Assembly (NCBI RefSeq): GCF_900156915.1
Contig: NZ_LT732535.1
Location: forward strand, 232,499-296,498
Length of the DNA stretch: 64,000 nt
Source: Sediminibacillus massiliensis
Lineage (GTDB): Bacteria; Bacillota; Bacilli; Bacillales; Amphibacillaceae
Reading direction: 5' to 3'
Made by a program: the position numbers and the translations under genes
Part shown: positions 18,778-26,515 of the stretch, piece by piece
Numbering within the stretch: the stretch's first letter is position 1
Layout of the letters: each line of letters begins with the position of its first letter
The notes under the pieces: generated by a model
What the model was told of the DNA's origin: nothing
Database searches by the model: none
The model's input: the letters and a program-made list of their open reading frames with translations, nothing else

Positions 18778-19404
18778 ATGCACATAGAGAAGTTATCATT
18801 AGGACCGCTGGGAACAAATTGTTACATATTATACCAACAGGAGAAAGCGTTGATTATCGATCCAGGAGGAGATCCAGAGGAATTAGTTTCTTGGATAGAA
18901 GATAAACATCTAAAACCTTTGGCAGTCTTGCTGACACATGCCCACTTTGATCATATAGGGGCTGTTGATGTTGTCCGCGACCGCTTCAATATATCGGTAT
19001 ACGTCCATGAGGAAGAAGCTGACTGGCTTCCCAATCCTAATTTGAATGGATCTTCATTATTTCAGTCAGAACCCATATCTGCACGTCGGGCAGACGAATT
19101 TATCGGCAAAGGTAATAAACAAATAGGTGGATTCGAATTTGAGGTAAGAGAGACACCAGGACATTCTCCGGGAGGAGTATCATTTGTTTTCCATCATGAT
19201 AGCTTTGTGATTTCCGGTGACACACTTTTCCAGGCTGGAATCGGAAGGACGGACTTGCCGGGAGGAGATTATGATATCCTGCTAAATAGTATCAAAACGG
19301 AACTTTACACATTGGCAGATGACTATAAGGTGTACCCCGGTCATGGCGGTCCTACTAGTATCGGAATAGAGAAAAAAAGCAATCCATTCATTAAACAAGG
19401 ATAA
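18778..19404 (+). CDS. yqgX: Metallo-beta-lactamase-fold hydrolase (YqgX, glyoxalase II-like)
   Basis: A 208-aa cytoplasmic MBL-fold enzyme with the zinc motif THAHFDH at residues 53-59, a third histidine in ETPGHSPG, the bridging aspartate in SGDTLF and the last histidine in YPGHGGPT. It belongs to the YqgX/YcbL group of glyoxalase II-like thioesterases, with a suggested role in hydrolysing S-lactoyl thiols. ATG with GGAGTG upstream. Confidence 0.92.
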   Translation: MHIEKLSLGPLGTNCYILYQQEKALIIDPGGDPEELVSWIEDKHLKPLAVLLTHAHFDHIGAVDVVRDRFNISVYVHEEEADWLPNPNLNGSSLFQSEPISARRADEFIGKGNKQIGGFEFEVRETPGHSPGGVSFVFHHDSFVISGDTLFQAGIGRTDLPGGDYDILLNSIKTELYTLADDYKVYPGHGGPTSIGIEKKSNPFIKQG

Positions 19405-19421
19405 ACTCCCATATAAAAAAA

Positions 19422-19456
19422 CTCCGGTTCCAATCGTGGAAACCGGAGCTTTTTTT
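19422..19456. terminator. Bidirectional terminator between yqgX and yqgY
   Basis: CTCCGGTTCCA / TGGAAACCGGAG (one mismatch) is flanked by A on the left and T on the right, so it can stop the convergent transcripts on both strands. Confidence 0.9.
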
Positions 19457-19697
19457 AATGCCCAAAGCCGGGAACTAGTATGAAGTTTGAATAGTAAGTA
19501 AAACCGATAAAGAATACGGTACAATAAGCACCAAATAAGTACATATACATTCTTTCAGACAAGTTCAAGTAGCTGACCGCTACGAAAAATACAGTTTGTA
19601 CTAAAAACAGCATCGTCAGGTTATTCAAACCAGCTATGAAAAACATCACTGTAAAGATACCCGTCCAAAAGGCAAGAACTCGATACATTCTATCCAT
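19455..19697 (-). CDS. yqgY: DUF2626 small membrane protein (YqgY-like)
   Basis: An 80-aa protein with three hydrophobic segments, MDRMYRVLAFWTGI at the start and FYTYYSNF-like aromatic residues near the end, ending VPGFGH. It matches the DUF2626/YqgY family in size and position. RBS AAGGAGGG lies 5 nt before the ATG. Role unknown. Confidence 0.85.
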   Translation of the reverse strand: MDRMYRVLAFWTGIFTVMFFIAGLNNLTMLFLVQTVFFVAVSYLNLSERMYMYLFGAYCTVFFIGFTYYSNFILVPGFGH

Positions 19698-19822
19698 ACT
19701 TTCCCTCCTTTACAAAGGTTGCATATCATCGTTATTATAAACGAGTGAAAATACATTGTAAATAAATCTTATCATATTCTGTCATTTATGTGTCCGCTAT
19801 CATAATATAAATACTAAAAAAA

Positions 19823-19894
19823 CTGGGCTAGCTGGATTCGAACCAGCGAATGACGGAATCAAAATCCGCTGCCTTACCGCTTGGCTATAGCCCA
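19823..19894 (-). tRNA. trnQ: tRNA-Gln (anticodon UUG)
   Basis: The cloverleaf on the minus strand has acceptor arms TGGGCTA / TAGCCCA plus discriminator G, anticodon loop TTTTGAT (anticodon TTG) closed by GCGGA / TCCGT, and a T arm with GGTTCGAATCC. The CCA end is not encoded. A run of T follows directly and serves as terminator. Confidence 0.97.
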
Positions 19895-19936
19895 TAGAAG
19901 ATTTTCTCCCTTTTAGTATTGTTCAGCAGACTCCAT

Positions 19937-20332
19937 TTATGCGGGAAAATCCAAAAAAGTTATATCTTTTTCTGTATGATAGACAGTTCCTTGGTTTGAT
20001 GTTACTTGTACCTTCAAATGGTAGGGAGCATTCGAGGGTTGAAAAAATTCTATCGTAACCTTTCCGGTAGGGTAATCGTATTCGAATTCAGTTTGGTCCG
20101 TTATTAAAGCGTGATTTTCCGTTTCTTCAATAAATTCGATCATCCCCATTTCAAGTAAATTGTCGACGATTAGTTGTTCTGTCTGTTTATAGGTGATTTC
20201 CAAGTTGTTTTTATATACGGAAACAGCGGTGCTTGATAAGAACAAAGTTAAAACGGCAAGTCCGGCAATAAAGGGGAAAAAATAGCCATTATTGTTAGCC
20301 AGTCTATTCATAGCAGCTGAAGGCTTTTTCAT
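19937..20332 (-). CDS. comGG: Competence pseudopilin ComGG
   Basis: A 131-aa protein, last of the comG operon, with an N-terminal hydrophobic helix (GYFFPFIAGLAVLTLFL) and a variable C-terminal domain. ComGG is a minor component of the competence pseudopilus that brings DNA through the cell wall. The ATG overlaps the 3' end of comGF. Identification rests mainly on position, size and topology. Confidence 0.85.
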   Translation of the reverse strand: MKKPSAAMNRLANNNGYFFPFIAGLAVLTLFLSSTAVSVYKNNLEITYKQTEQLIVDNLLEMGMIEFIEETENHALITDQTEFEYDYPTGKVTIEFFQPSNAPYHLKVQVTSNQGTVYHTEKDITFLDFPA

Positions 20333-20768
20333 ATGTCTCTCCTTCCGTAGTGGTGATGGAAACGGATATTCCGTGTGCTAGTTTGGCAACTTGAAAATCA
20401 GCTACATCTCTCAACAGAATTTCATGGCCTTTGCCGAGAACCTGTCTCCGGACCACATTTCCATACTGACTGATATGGACCGTTTCACTTCCTGCATGGT
20501 GAAGAACTAGTTCATCGTTTTGTATGGCAATACGATTTGCTTGGAAGATTTCATCTGCTGTAAAGAAGAAGAACTGTCGTGTAGCTAGCTCTTGATAATG
20601 ATCTTCAGATTCCGAGAGGCTACGGAAAAGAAAGGGAATAAAAGGGAGCATCAAGAATAGGATGCATAACGCAAATAGCATGGTCAGGAATGTAAATCCT
20701 TCACTCCCTTGCAATATTGTATAAACAAAACGATTCGGTGCTTTGTTTTTCACTTTTCCAATAAGCAC
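20304..20768 (-). CDS. comGF: Competence pseudopilin ComGF
   Basis: A 154-aa protein with a degenerate class III signal (GSEGFTFLTMLFALCILF) after about 22 residues and a ComGF-type C-terminal domain (VVRRQVLGKGHEILL). The exact start is uncertain: GTG at 20768 overlaps comGE by 68 bp and has a poorly spaced RBS; GTG at 20753 is the main alternative. It belongs to the comG operon. Confidence 0.85.
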   Translation of the reverse strand: MLIGKVKNKAPNRFVYTILQGSEGFTFLTMLFALCILFLMLPFIPFLFRSLSESEDHYQELATRQFFFFTADEIFQANRIAIQNDELVLHHAGSETVHISQYGNVVRRQVLGKGHEILLRDVADFQVAKLAHGISVSITTTEGETYEKAFSCYE

Positions 20769-21030
20769 ATCCTTTCACAAGACGATTCTCGATCTTGAAT
20801 TCAAAATCGACATTTGTATGGAAAATGACAGCCCTGTTGTTGGAAGGAACAGGAAAGTCGGACAGAATGATCCGGTCATGAAGTTCGGACTGGATGCTTC
20901 TTTTGAGTTTCAACTCGTATTCTGCCATTTTCAATTGATAAATGACAGGTATCAGAGTTGAGAGAATCAATAAAAAAACACAGAGGGAAACTAAAATCTC
21001 TACCATGGAAATCCCTTTATTGTTCCACAA
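20701..21030 (-). CDS. comGE: Competence pseudopilin ComGE
   Basis: A 109-aa type IV-pilin-like protein. The start NNKGISMVEILVSLCVFLL carries the prepilin site G|I with Glu at +5 position (MVE). It starts at TTG with AGGAG 7 nt upstream, inside the end of comGD. A minor pseudopilin thought to help prime assembly. Confidence 0.87.
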   Translation of the reverse strand: MWNNKGISMVEILVSLCVFLLILSTLIPVIYQLKMAEYELKLKRSIQSELHDRIILSDFPVPSNNRAVIFHTNVDFEFKIENRLVKGCAYWKSEKQSTESFCLYNIARE

Positions 21031-21466
21031 TGTAACTCCTACCTTTGCCTAATGGGAATACGATCCTGTAAGTTTTGCTGTCTGTTTTCAAATACATCGT
21101 TCCTGGATTTTTTAAAGTTCCCTTATAGGTGAAAGTGATGGGCATTTTTAAAGAATTCAATTCGATTGTCCAATTGGCTGGGATATCTCTGGATATTATC
21201 ACCTTTCCCAATCCCCCTTGCCTGATCGTATAAGAATGGCTGGCCGGCTGTATGTCCAATGTGTAAAATCTCTTACTGTTAGTCATGGATAACTGTTGAA
21301 GGTAAAGGATGTCGCTTTGGAATGTACGCAAAAATTGCTCTGTTTTATACTTCTCGACCAACCGCTCCGAAATAGAAACTGCAAATAACATGAAAATCGC
21401 GGACATACTTAAAACAACGAGTACTTCAATCAAAGTGAAACCTTCTTGTTTTCTTGCTGTTTTCAT
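21017..21466 (-). CDS. comGD: Competence pseudopilin ComGD
   Basis: A 149-aa minor pseudopilin with prepilin motif QEGFTLIEVLVVLSM, cleaved after the Gly by ComC with Phe methylated. The ATG overlaps the comGC stop by 4 bp. A hydrophobic helix and a beta-rich C-terminal domain follow. Confidence 0.92.
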   Translation of the reverse strand: MKTARKQEGFTLIEVLVVLSMSAIFMLFAVSISERLVEKYKTEQFLRTFQSDILYLQQLSMTNSKRFYTLDIQPASHSYTIRQGGLGKVIISRDIPANWTIELNSLKMPITFTYKGTLKNPGTMYLKTDSKTYRIVFPLGKGRSYIVEQ

Positions 21467-21765
21467 TGTTCCACAAGCACGATTTCCCCGCTCTCGATGG
21501 CAAGCGATTTAGACCCGCCATCACAAGTTGTCGATTTAAGGTAATTTTCATTTTCTAGTTCGCTTATTTGTTGTGGAAACGAGCCATATTCCAGTTTGTA
21601 AGCGGTCATTTGGCCCGTAGCCATTTCGATTAATGCATCGCAGCCTTTTGATTGAACTTCCTCATTTTGATGGGCTAGATTGGGAATGATAAGAATCATA
21701 AGCACGGAAATGACGGTAAGTACCAAAAGCATTTCAATCAATGTAAATCCCCGTTGGTTTTTCAT
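21463..21765 (-). CDS. comGC: Major competence pseudopilin ComGC
   Basis: A 100-aa pilin-like protein with prepilin site QRGFTLIEMLLVLTV, a hydrophobic assembly helix and two cysteines (GCDALIE, TTCDGG) that form the intramolecular disulfide typical of ComGC. It is the main building block of the transformation pilus. Strong RBS AAGGAGG upstream. Confidence 0.95.
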   Translation of the reverse strand: MKNQRGFTLIEMLLVLTVISVLMILIIPNLAHQNEEVQSKGCDALIEMATGQMTAYKLEYGSFPQQISELENENYLKSTTCDGGSKSLAIESGEIVLVEQ

Positions 21766-21779
21766 TTGTTTCCTCCTTT

Positions 21780-22841
21780 TTAAATGTTATCGATAAGATG
21801 AAACATGGGCAGCATCAGTGACAGATAAACAACGATAATTAATCCCGCAAGAAGGGTGAAAACTGCTGGTTGAATTATGCTGATCAATTTCTTGATTTTT
21901 TCCTGCAATCGTTCGATGAGGACTTCTGCATAGACAGTTAAATCCTTTTCTAAAGCCTCGTTGTTGACATTTTTATGAAATATTTCGGCTAATTCCTTTT
22001 CCAATAGTAATAAGCCCGGAAGAACCGAATCCAAATGGGAACCTTTCTCCAGATTTTCAACCATGATCGACGCGTAATAGGATAAGATGGGAAGGCGTGT
22101 CTGATTCTTAAGAATATGAAACGCTTCTTTTATGGGCATCCCTGTTTTTAATAAAGAGCCCAGATGTAGAGAAAAAAGGTAGGTTGTGTTAATTCGTATA
22201 AAACTACGAACCAGAGGGATGGTATTGTAGATTTTTATTCGTGTGCCAATCCAAAGGGAAGGCTTGATCAACAACCAGAACGGCATAACCAGAATACCAG
22301 CAATAAACAAAGCATTCATTCCGACGAAAGTTATATCGATAAGTCGGAAGGAGAAAGTTGTAATTTGTGCCGTTTGGCCAGTCGAGGCAAAAAGCTGCTG
22401 AAAGGAAGGGTATACGGAGTGTTTGACAAAGAAGAGCAGAAATCCAAATAGAACTAGCAAAAATAACGGATAACGGGATGTGCGTTGAAATTTCTTCGTG
22501 TGTATAGCTTGTCTTTCTACCATTTTCCTGCAGGCTGTGATCGTGTGAGCCAAATCGCCATTCGCTCTGCAGAAGTACAAATAAGCAAGTATGTTGTCAT
22601 GAAAGTTTGCATCTTTAAAAGCTTCATCGATGGGTTTTCCATCATATAAGGAAATAGACATTTTCTCAACCAGTGTGGCAAGTTTGGGATCCCACTTAAT
22701 CATCTCGAGACTTTGCATGACGGTATATCCACTCGTTATAAGTCTTTCCAGCCTTTTTATAAACTTCAGCTGAAGGTCGAGTGAGGGCTTACTTTGCCGC
22801 ACCTTTGAAAAAGGTTTCTTTTGTTGTAAATCCATACGCAA
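21780..22841 (-). CDS. comGB: Competence type II/IV secretion-type membrane protein ComGB
   Basis: A 353-aa GspF/PilC-family inner-membrane protein with two F domains separated by membrane helices, which connects the ComGA ATPase to pilus assembly. Conserved start LKFIKRLERLITSGY. It starts at TTG 22841, 7 nt after AAGGAGG and inside the end of comGA. The gene looks intact although its upstream partner is broken. Confidence 0.93.
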   Translation of the reverse strand: MRMDLQQKKPFSKVRQSKPSLDLQLKFIKRLERLITSGYTVMQSLEMIKWDPKLATLVEKMSISLYDGKPIDEAFKDANFHDNILAYLYFCRANGDLAHTITACRKMVERQAIHTKKFQRTSRYPLFLLVLFGFLLFFVKHSVYPSFQQLFASTGQTAQITTFSFRLIDITFVGMNALFIAGILVMPFWLLIKPSLWIGTRIKIYNTIPLVRSFIRINTTYLFSLHLGSLLKTGMPIKEAFHILKNQTRLPILSYYASIMVENLEKGSHLDSVLPGLLLLEKELAEIFHKNVNNEALEKDLTVYAEVLIERLQEKIKKLISIIQPAVFTLLAGLIIVVYLSLMLPMFHLIDNI

Positions 22842-23388
22842 AGGCTTTCCTCCTTAAATGGTCAAATGAAAGAAATGGCCTTTCCACCGTTTTTTCATTT
22901 ATTGCGTTTGTCAATTGATTGGAATCCAACAGTTCCATGATGGCAGCTCTTGAAGGAAGGTGCGGCTGAGTGATGATGGAAATTAGCTCGAGGGATGCCA
23001 CTGCTATCAGAGTTTGGTGTAAGTCACTTTTTTTAATTCCCATTTCCTTCAATCTGTGAATGGTCCCTACTGCATTCTTAGCGTGAAGTGTGCTAAGAAC
23101 CAAGTGGCCACTGTAAGCGGCATGAAAGGCGAAATGGGCTGTTTCCTTATCGCGGATTTCTCCAACCATGAGAATATCCGGATCGTGCCTCAAAGCCGCT
23201 TTCAACCCTGCTTGATATGTTATTCCTGCCTTTTCGTTGACTTGGACTTGCAAAATGTCGTGGATTTCTCTTTCGACAGGATCTTCGAGAGTGATTGCCT
23301 GGAAAGACTTTTCCCTCAGCAGGGTTTGAAGCAATGCATATAAAGTTGTCGTTTTACCACTTCCGGTCGGGCGGGTGATATAAATACA
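22789..23388 (-). pseudogene. comGA: comGA 3' fragment, interrupted by prophage
   Basis: The remnant encodes the C-terminal ATPase half of the ComGA traffic ATPase: Walker A TGSGKTT, TLEDPVE, the Walker B region DILMVGEIRD and the His-box STLHA. The N-terminal half is missing; homology ends just before Walker A, where the glycine expected in GPTGSGKT is arginine (RPTGSGKT, codon 23371-23373). Upstream is phage recombinase sequence in the same frame, separated by the recombinase stop (23389-23391). There is no RBS for an internal start. The 5' part of comGA should lie beyond the right end of the prophage, outside this window. Confidence 0.9.
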
Positions 23389-23391
23389 TTA
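23359..23391. other. Left prophage-chromosome junction (attL region)
   Basis: Recognisable comGA coding (PTGSGKTTTLY) begins here and the recombinase stop codon lies 17-27 bp away. The true crossover core is short for serine recombinases and cannot be fixed with only one junction. The R-for-G change at 23371-23373 suggests the crossover is at or next to that codon. Confidence 0.65.
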
Positions 23392-24798
23392 ATAAAAATC
23401 GACATTCGTCACTACTATCTCATCCTTACCCCGCACCGACTGGTCGCTTCTTACGGGAGGTTTAGGAATTACTTCAAATTGGATTTCTCTTATAAAGGTC
23501 GAAATGAACCTTTGCTGTTCTTCAATGGTTAAGTTCCGGAAGTTTTCATTGAAGGACAGAACAATCTTTTTTAGGGATTCTATGTCCATTGTTACAGGCT
23601 CCCGGTATTCTGCCACTTTCTTTTTCAATTCTTCATAAGGTTCTTTGGTCTCTTCCATGAGCTTCATGAATTCTTCGTCGTTCATCAGATCGGCAGCCCA
23701 GGCCCGTTGGAATTTTTCTCTTTTCCGTTCGATTTGCTTTAATTGTTTTTCATAAAAACTTTTTGTATTGTCTTCTTCGATTTCTTTTACCGGTTCAATA
23801 TTAATTTCTCTCATATATTTATACAGTGCGTCTACGAATCGATTTTCACCGATACTTTTATTAAAGGCGTTCACTTTAGCGCAGGGCGGGCAACGATAAG
23901 TGGAATGCTGATAAATAGTCCCGTTGCTTCTTGTTCTAACATACCTGTTGACGGCAAGCTTTTTTCCACATCCTGGACACTTGAGAATACCTTGAAATAG
24001 ATAAGTGCTTTTTATTTCCCTTCGTCTAATTTGCGTGCGATCATCCAGCACTTTTTGCAGTTTCATGAATTCCTCTTTGCTTATAATTCCTTCATGTGTA
24101 TCCTCATATACTTTATCATTCCACCTGGTCGCACCGTATAAAGCCGGGTTTCTCAGAATACGGAAAACGGCCGTAGCCGACCAATTTGCCCTGTCGTTGT
24201 TGGTCTTGTTCAGATACTCTGCAACCGCAAGCACCGATTTACCCGATTTCAATTTTTCAATCATATCCAGAATCACAAGGGACTTTTCATTCTTAACAAG
24301 TTTCTCTTTTTCATTCAGATCAAAACCGTAAGGGATATTACCGACTCGTTCTCCTCCGGAAACTTTTTCTTCCAACGCCATTTTCACGCGCTCTGAGAGG
24401 TTTTCCGTTTCCCATTGAGCCAAAGCAGCGACAATGGTGATAAACATCCTGCCCATGGCTGTCGACGTGTCATAGGGCTCTGTGGCCGATTTAAAGACAC
24501 AGTTATATTTGTCGATTTCGGCAAGCATCTTATGCAAATCCAGAACAGAACGGGTAAAGCGATCCAGGCGGTAAACAAGAATCATGGAAATTTTACCTTG
24601 CTGCATATGTTCCATCAATCTTTGGAGTTCAGGTCTTTTTGTATCCTTACCTGAAATACCTTCATCTATATAAAATTTATAATCATCCCAGCCTTGGGCT
24701 GTACAAAAAGCGACAAGTCTTTCCTTTTGTGCCGATATGGAATAACCTTCCTTGGCTTGTTCAAGAGTGGATACCCGGATATAAATTCCTATTGTCAT
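23389..24798 (-). CDS. int: Large serine recombinase (phage integrase)
   Basis: A 469-aa site-specific recombinase. The N-terminal resolvase domain has the nucleophile in YIRVSTLEQ (Ser10) and a VYRLDRFTRS arginine motif. The recombinase domain follows, then a zinc ribbon (CPGCGK ... CPPC) and a coiled coil rich in Lys/Glu that controls direction. ATG 24798 follows AAGGAAG; an in-frame extension to 24924 has no support. Its last codons touch the comGA junction, the usual place for a phage integrase next to attP. A LexA-type box lies about 32 bp upstream. No directionality factor could be recognised. Confidence 0.96.
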   Translation of the reverse strand: MTIGIYIRVSTLEQAKEGYSISAQKERLVAFCTAQGWDDYKFYIDEGISGKDTKRPELQRLMEHMQQGKISMILVYRLDRFTRSVLDLHKMLAEIDKYNCVFKSATEPYDTSTAMGRMFITIVAALAQWETENLSERVKMALEEKVSGGERVGNIPYGFDLNEKEKLVKNEKSLVILDMIEKLKSGKSVLAVAEYLNKTNNDRANWSATAVFRILRNPALYGATRWNDKVYEDTHEGIISKEEFMKLQKVLDDRTQIRRREIKSTYLFQGILKCPGCGKKLAVNRYVRTRSNGTIYQHSTYRCPPCAKVNAFNKSIGENRFVDALYKYMREINIEPVKEIEEDNTKSFYEKQLKQIERKREKFQRAWAADLMNDEEFMKLMEETKEPYEELKKKVAEYREPVTMDIESLKKIVLSFNENFRNLTIEEQQRFISTFIREIQFEVIPKPPVRSDQSVRGKDEIVVTNVDFY

Positions 24799-24829
24799 AA
24801 AAAATCTTCCTTTTTCTGCAAAATTATTA

Positions 24830-24841
24830 GAACATCTGTTC
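24830..24841 (-). promoter_or_regulatory. LexA/DinR-type operator upstream of the recombinase
   Basis: GAAC-ATCT-GTTC is a perfect inverted repeat fitting the Gram-positive SOS box core GAACN4GTTC. It lies about 32 bp upstream of the recombinase start codon, a position where LexA would block transcription. Confidence 0.55.
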
Positions 24842-24980
24842 GTATTTATGATACTATAGTTGTAGATAATTCGTCCATACCCGACAATTTGTGATTTAGC
24901 TAACAGTAAAATTTTTGTAATCATGTTATAATTTAGACAATTAAGCCGTTCGGCTGAACAAAGCCGGCGAGTAGTTCTAA

Positions 24981-25205
24981 CTACTCGTCATCGCCTACTT
25001 CGATCCATTCATACAATTCTTCCATTTGACAGTGGAGGATGGATGCAATGTTTTTTGCCACCTGGAGAGACATTCCCTGCCTCCCAGATGCGTATTTGTT
25101 TATTTGCTGGACGGTAATTTTTAGTTTGTTCGCTAGCTGCGTCTGTGTCATTCCCGATTCGTATAAACGTTCTCGAAGTAGGCATCTACCGACTTTGTAC
25201 GTCAA
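24981..25205 (-). CDS. Xre-family transcriptional regulator (short, Cro-like)
   Basis: A 74-aa single-domain helix-turn-helix protein: LRERLYESGMTQTQLANKLKITVQQINKYASGRQGMSLQVAKNIASIL is a typical Xre HTH. The acidic C terminus ends VGDDE. It lies between the recombinase and the main repressor on the same strand. A hairpin (24969-24988, CGAGTAGTT / AACTACTCG) covers its stop codon. It could control recombinase or lysogeny; the exact role is unknown. Confidence 0.85.
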   Translation of the reverse strand: MTYKVGRCLLRERLYESGMTQTQLANKLKITVQQINKYASGRQGMSLQVAKNIASILHCQMEELYEWIEVGDDE

Positions 25206-25245
25206 ATAGACACCCTTTCATTATTACATCAACTAGGAGTTGTTC

Positions 25246-25347
25246 ATGGTGAAAAAAACTATTGATCTAATGGAATTATTAAGTAAATTGGCAAAAGAAG
25301 AAATGAAAAAACAAAGTACTACTTCATCCCGCGCAAAGAACGAATGA
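25246..25347 (+). CDS. Possible 33-aa micro-protein, antisense to the repressor 3' end
   Basis: ATG with TAGGAG 6 nt upstream opens a 33-codon frame (MVKKTIDLMELLSKLAKEEMKK...), an amphipathic Lys/Leu-rich helix. It overlaps the 3' end of the repressor gene on the opposite strand by about 29 bp. It is supported by RBS and composition only. Confidence 0.35.
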   Translation: MVKKTIDLMELLSKLAKEEMKKQSTTSSRAKNE

Positions 25348-25690
25348 ATGCTATGGCGCCTTCGATTTCTTCCTTGGAAGCCTCTTCACCATCGATATTC
25401 AACCTGTATTTTTCCATGAGCTCTTCCACAGATAACTCTTTGGTGTCGTTTATAAATTCCTCTTCACTAGATGTGGTTTTATCTGAGTCACTTCTTCCCA
25501 AGAGGTAATCAACTGTCACCCCGAAGAAATCAGCTAAATCATAAAGTCTTTTTTGTCGTGGCACTCGATCGGACTCACCATTTTCATAATGACTCACAGA
25601 AGTTCGGGGCATGTTCAATTTTTTCGCTAATTCTTCTTGTGATAAGCCCCGTTCTTCCCTTAGTTTCCTCAACCTTTTCGAGAAACTCAT
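25319..25690 (-). CDS. CI-like phage repressor (Xre family)
   Basis: A 123-aa protein with N-terminal Xre HTH (LRKLREERGLSQEELAKKLNMPRTSVSHYENGESDRVPRQKRLYDLADFFGVTVDYLLGR) and a short acidic C-terminal region, probably for dimerisation. No LexA/CI peptidase domain is present, so it cannot be inactivated by RecA-driven self-cleavage. It is divergent from the Cro-like gene with a shared operator region. Presumed master repressor of lysogeny. Confidence 0.9.
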   Translation of the reverse strand: MSFSKRLRKLREERGLSQEELAKKLNMPRTSVSHYENGESDRVPRQKRLYDLADFFGVTVDYLLGRSDSDKTTSSEEEFINDTKELSVEELMEKYRLNIDGEEASKEEIEGAIAFIRSLRGMK

Positions 25691-25737
25691 TTTTCCCTTT
25701 CTCCTTTCTATTGCACCAAATTTATTATATATGATAA

Positions 25738-25830
25738 TGTTCGTTAAAAAAACATGTGCGTTTATCGCAATTATATGTTGACATGTTCGTTTATAGCACC
25801 TATAATCAAGTTAAGTTCTTAAAACGAACA
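25738..25830. promoter_or_regulatory. Lysogeny switch: operators and divergent promoters
   Basis: The early rightward promoter has TTGACA (25778-25783), a 17-nt spacer and TATAAT (25801-25806), a consensus match. Related operator-like sites are TGTTCGTT (25738-25745), TGTGCGTTTATCGCA (25755-25769), TGTTCGTTTATAGCA (25784-25798, exactly in the promoter spacer) and AACGAACA (25823-25830, inverted). A minus-strand TATAAT at 25724-25729 may serve the repressor gene. Confidence 0.8.
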
Positions 25831-25851
25831 TAACGAGAAGGAGGTGTCAGC

Positions 25852-26055
25852 ATGTTGACATCAAGAAAACCAAGGTCGGCATTGGTGGATGCCCGGAAGA
25901 AACTGGGATTGTCGCAGGAAGATTTAGCCAGTAAAGTGGGTATTTCCCGCGGTTATCTTTCCAATGTGGAAGCTGGAAAGTTCGGTCCATCACTGAAAAT
26001 TGCAAGTCGGATAGCGAAAGTGCTTAACAAGTCTGTTGAAGACCTTTTTTTATAG
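25852..26055 (+). CDS. Cro-like Xre regulator
   Basis: A 67-aa single HTH domain (ARKKLGLSQEDLASKVGISRGYLSNVEAGKFGPSLKIASRIAKVL) with the typical VEDLFL end. It is the first gene of the rightward early operon with RBS AAGGAGGTG, divergent from the CI-like gene. By position it is the Cro counterpart that shuts off the repressor. Confidence 0.88.
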   Translation: MLTSRKPRSALVDARKKLGLSQEDLASKVGISRGYLSNVEAGKFGPSLKIASRIAKVLNKSVEDLFL

Positions 26056-26107
26056 TTATATAGTGCGTTTTCCGCACGTATTTTATACATGGAGAGGAGA
26101 ATTTATT

Positions 26108-26248
26108 TTGCAGACAAAAATTAACAAGCCTTCAATCCCGGCTTCCACCATGAAGGAGATGTCCAAATTCTTCATGAAAACTTCGGTACCACGGATATTG
26201 GCAGCAAGAAAGGAAGAAGCAAACAAAGCAAAGGAGGAAGGGAAGTGA
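26108..26248 (+). CDS. Small basic phage protein
   Basis: A 46-aa helical Lys-rich protein (PSIPASTMKEMSKFFMKTSVPRILAARKEEANKAKEEGK). Start TTG 26108 has GAGAGGAGA upstream; an in-frame ATG at 26036 would overlap the Cro-like gene and is less likely. The stop overlaps the next start. Unknown function. Confidence 0.6.
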   Translation: MQTKINKPSIPASTMKEMSKFFMKTSVPRILAARKEEANKAKEEGK

Positions 26249-26490
26249 ACGTTGTGGCAATCAGGCAAACCGAGCAAATGACCTTTGGTGAAATGTTCGA
26301 GTACACAAAACGGTTCAATGAAATCATGGAATGCTCAACTGGTGATATAAGGGATTTCCGTTTGGCAGCACTTATGTCCGACTTGGAAGAAAGGTACTTA
26401 ATTCCAGCTTTCCATAATGAAGCCTTTGAAGCAGACCATCCAGAGTTAATGCAGCTGTTTCGTTCGGTGAGTATGGCAAGAAGTCTTTAA
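26245..26490 (+). CDS. Hypothetical early phage protein
   Basis: An 81-aa protein, mostly helical and acidic, starting at GTG overlapping the preceding stop by 4 bp with AAGGAGGAAG upstream. No recognised motif. It belongs to the early operon and could be a host-takeover or excision factor, but nothing in the sequence shows this. Confidence 0.7.
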   Translation: MNVVAIRQTEQMTFGEMFEYTKRFNEIMECSTGDIRDFRLAALMSDLEERYLIPAFHNEAFEADHPELMQLFRSVSMARSL

Positions 26491-26515
26491 ACATTTTGAA
26501 GTAAGGAGGATAGCA

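Noticed and set aside
24944..24988. Hairpins after the short Xre gene as a terminator
   Set aside because: AGCCG/CGGCT and CGAGTAGTT/AACTACTCG are good inverted repeats but no T-tract follows on the minus strand, so no terminator was annotated.
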